Positions 62,217-64,000 of a stretch of 64,000 nucleotides of DNA are shown in pieces (the first letter of the stretch is position 1; the number at the start of each line of letters is the position of its first letter). The notes below the pieces were generated by a model. It did not search any database. It saw nothing but the letters and a program-made list of their open reading frames with translations, and was not told where the DNA came from. The stretch is from the NCBI GenBank assembly GCA_028287745.1, contig JAQBPB010000083.1:33451-97450 (forward strand). The letters run 5' to 3'. The stretch is from Chloroflexota bacterium (lineage in GTDB: Bacteria; Chloroflexota; Chloroflexia; Chloroheliales; Chloroheliaceae). The position numbers and the translations under genes were made by a program.

Positions 62217-62229
62217 ATTTCATTGAAAT
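62217..62229. promoter_or_regulatory. Candidate LacI operator O1 (lacI side)
   Basis: A palindrome, ATTTCA-T-TGAAAT, just upstream of the -35 at 62234; the same sequence in reverse lies at 61869-61881. Confidence 0.6.
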
Positions 62230-62233
62230 TTTA

Positions 62234-62262
62234 TTGACTCTAAATTATTTAGGTGCTATATT
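62234..62262 (+). promoter_or_regulatory. Promoter of the LacI-family gene
   Basis: TTGACT (62234-62239), 17-base spacer, TATATT (62257-62262), followed by AGGTCCACCGG. The leader to ATG 62491 is about 220 bases. Confidence 0.8.
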
Positions 62263-62413
62263 AGGTCCACCGGACCCTATAATCAATCCCAAATACCAAA
62301 ACCAGGCCAAAATTTCACCGGGAAACAGGCAGTGTTTTGTCCTTCCAATGTAATAACCTTGCAAAATGCGCCCTGAAAAGCCGGGTAATAGACTGGTCGG
62401 CGCTTCTTCAGTT

Positions 62414-62423
62414 AAATTTCATC
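62414..62423 (+). promoter_or_regulatory. Third AAATTTCATC site in the lacI leader
   Basis: TTAAATTTCATCGCAA around 62412-62427 matches the site near 62188 over TTAAATTTCATCG-AA. It lies downstream of the lacI promoter, where a bound repressor could block elongation. Confidence 0.4.
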
Positions 62424-62490
62424 GCAAAATTTCCGGCTAATGTCCATAACATAAAAGTGGGGCCAACGCTTAAGGAACAGGTAGATCAGT

Positions 62491-63612
62491 ATGGCAAGTA
62501 ATGGGCGACGTAGCATTGTTACACTTAAAGAAGTTGCCGACCGGGCGCTGGTATCGCTGGGTACCGCCTCCCGGGTCTTGAATAATCACCCAAAGGTGCA
62601 GCCGGACCTCCGGTTGCGGGTTCTGAACGCCGCTACCGAACTGGGCTACCCTCTCGAAAAAGGCCGGGCCAATTACGGGCTGGCCCCGGTTAACTTTAAT
62701 CCTTTTGCTAGAATTCCCGGCGATAACCTGGCCCTGGAAGTTGCACCCGGCCAGAACCCGGAAATTACTCATGTCGCTTTTTGCTGCCGCCCGGTAATTT
62801 CACCCCTGATGGATGAAACTTACAACCCCTATTTCTCCAAAATCTTACACGGCGTTGAAGCGGAATGCCGCCAGCAGAACCTGCACCTGATCTACCGGAT
62901 AATCAATGATGACCCGGCCGCCCTGGAAACGGGCCGCCAGAAGCTCCAGGAATCCGGTGCGGAAGCCCTGTTGCTAATCAATTTCATCAGCGAAGAACTG
63001 GTCAGAGGGTTGCTTGAGCTTAATCTACCGGCGGTGCTGGTGGACCACTATTTCCCGGAAATGGCCCTGGATATTGTCTCGCACGAAAACTTTCACAGCG
63101 CTTTCCGGGCTGTCCGCTACATTATAGAAAAAGGCCACCGCCGGGTCGGCTTTATCAACGGCTTGCCGCACTTCACTATCATGGACCGTTTCGAGGGCTA
63201 TCGCCGGGCGCTCGAAGAAGCCGGGATTCCGTTCAACCCCGATTATGTCATCCAGGGCGATTTGCTCATTGAGGGCGGGATAAAAGCCGCCCACCAGGTG
63301 GTCGAGCAAAATCTCGATTGCACCGCCTATTTCTGCGCCAACGACGATACAGCGATTGGTTTCATCCAGGGCTTGCGCTCGCATAAACTGCATGTGCCTT
63401 CCGATATTTCGGTAGTCGGCTTTGACGATGAAGAAAGCGCCCGCCTGATAACCCCGGCCCTGACTACGGTCAAGGCAAACCCGGTTGGAGTCGGCCGGAT
63501 GGCGGTCAGGCGTTTATTGGAACGGGTAAAATACCCGCACCTGCCGGTAACCCAGACTTTAATCTGCACGACCCTGGTAGAGCGCGACTCGGTCAGCCCG
63601 CTCCGGAAATAA
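62491..63612 (+). CDS. LacI-family transcriptional regulator
   Basis: A 373-residue repressor. The N-terminal HTH (about 9-60) is VTLKEVADRALVSLGTASRVLN and the hinge follows LNAATELGYPL. The periplasmic-binding-protein-like sensor domain has VGFINGLPH, FEGYRRALEEAGI, CANDDTAIGFIQGLR and VVGFDDEESARL. An insertion of about 30 residues follows the hinge (RANYGLAPVNFNPFARIPGD). It diverges from the sugar transport operon across mirrored promoters and very likely controls it and itself. Confidence 0.93.
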   Translation: MASNGRRSIVTLKEVADRALVSLGTASRVLNNHPKVQPDLRLRVLNAATELGYPLEKGRANYGLAPVNFNPFARIPGDNLALEVAPGQNPEITHVAFCCRPVISPLMDETYNPYFSKILHGVEAECRQQNLHLIYRIINDDPAALETGRQKLQESGAEALLLINFISEELVRGLLELNLPAVLVDHYFPEMALDIVSHENFHSAFRAVRYIIEKGHRRVGFINGLPHFTIMDRFEGYRRALEEAGIPFNPDYVIQGDLLIEGGIKAAHQVVEQNLDCTAYFCANDDTAIGFIQGLRSHKLHVPSDISVVGFDDEESARLITPALTTVKANPVGVGRMAVRRLLERVKYPHLPVTQTLICTTLVERDSVSPLRK

Positions 63613-63682
63613 AACCTTATGAGTTTAGAAGCCGCTATTCGTATACAGCCTGACACACCTCAGCTAGATTTAAATCCAGCCA

Positions 63683-63724
63683 GCGAGAGGCCGGGCTGTG
63701 GACTCGCCAGGCGTAGCCTCTCGC
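63683..63724. terminator. Hairpin between the LacI gene and the CRISPR array
   Basis: GCGAGAGGC (63683-63691) pairs with GCCTCTCGC (63716-63724) around a 24-base loop, about 70 bases after the LacI gene. No U-tract. The interval 63725-63857 would be the CRISPR leader. Confidence 0.5.
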
Positions 63725-63858
63725 GCCCTTATTTAGCCTCAAACTACCGCCGAAAAAGGATTGACCGGCACATCTGGCTCGAATATAATAGAGTTAATAA
63801 AGTACCTCTCGCAAACACATATTTCCCGGCCTTACCAATACCCTAAAAACAGCCGGGG

Positions 63859-64000
63859 GTGTAAGTAACCTTTATCGCGTTTAAGCGATTGAAACTTTTG
63901 CCACGAGGAGTACTTATTAGAGTTCAATATGTGGTGTAAGTAACCTTTATCGCGTTTAAGCGATTGAAACATTTTGGCAATTGCGGTCGCGGCGGCGGTC
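63859..64000 (+). CRISPR. Start of a CRISPR array, truncated by the window edge
   Basis: Two identical 37-base repeats at 63859-63895 and 63934-63970, beginning GTGTAAGTAACC and ending GCGATTGAAAC. Period 75, so spacer 1 is 38 bases (63896-63933); spacer 2 starts at 63971 and is cut off. The repeat contains a 5-bp stem ATCGC-GTTTAA-GCGAT. The ATTGAAAC end is the usual crRNA 5' handle of type I and III systems, so transcription is probably rightward with the leader at left. No cas gene is in the window, so the subtype is open. Confidence 0.88.

Noticed and set aside
63619..63846. A 75-codon frame after the LacI gene
   Set aside because: No Shine-Dalgarno, no recognisable fold, and it crosses a hairpin and the likely CRISPR leader.

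Overview
The window is a dense stretch of a mid-GC bacterial chromosome. Several traits suggest a Chloroflexota member. Three predicted secreted lipoproteins carry long Thr/Ala (TTAAA-type) linkers right after the lipobox cysteine. TTG and GTG starts are frequent, Acr3/ArsI-type arsenic genes and many Gfo/Idh/MocA oxidoreductases are present, and the sugar ABC loci lack an ATPase gene. This placement is inference: no rRNA or other firm taxonomic marker is present.

Left third (1-32.6 kb), housekeeping and signalling. A minus-strand malQ-glgC-glgA operon makes and remodels glycogen. It is followed by a MutS-family ATPase lacking the mismatch-recognition domain, a small very hydrophilic protein, an XRE-TPR regulator behind a 12-codon upstream ORF, an MFS transporter, an S9 peptidase, a REC-GGDEF-EAL protein with a degenerate GGDEF site, an FAH-family enzyme, pyroglutamyl peptidase, two membrane glycosyltransferases, an unrecognised membrane protein with three repeated domains, an M20 amidohydrolase, a GNAT protein, a REC-histidine kinase, a YtcJ-like amidohydrolase, argC and an acyl-CoA ligase. 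A forward run then encodes a FolD lacking the cyclohydrolase lysine, an FchA-type cyclohydrolase, a flavin reductase and RNase HII.

Centre (33-49.5 kb): a lipoprotein, then a cluster centred on a ROK repressor. nagB diverges from the ROK gene across overlapping promoters holding two copies of a 20-bp candidate operator. Downstream lie a Tat-type sugar-binding lipoprotein, two CUT1-type permeases, two ceramidase-like hydrolases, three Gfo/Idh/MocA oxidoreductases, a PIG-L deacetylase, a PhyH dioxygenase apparently starting at CTG, and a DegT-type aminotransferase. Together they look like an uptake and degradation route for an N-acylated amino-sugar or aminocyclitol conjugate. This is the strongest candidate for an undescribed system.

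Right third (49.5-64 kb): an arsenic island (arsR, acr3, arsC, a 66-residue Cys-rich protein, arsI) with four matching ATTGA-N6-TCRAT sites. Next is a LacI-controlled sugar or sugar-acid cluster: binding protein, two permeases, SDR, ManD-like dehydratase, Gfo/Idh/MocA and DUF4432 epimerase-like protein. The LacI gene and this cluster diverge across 0.9 kb carrying the same promoter/operator block twice in mirror orientation. The window ends with the first repeats of a CRISPR array that runs off the right edge; no cas gene is visible.
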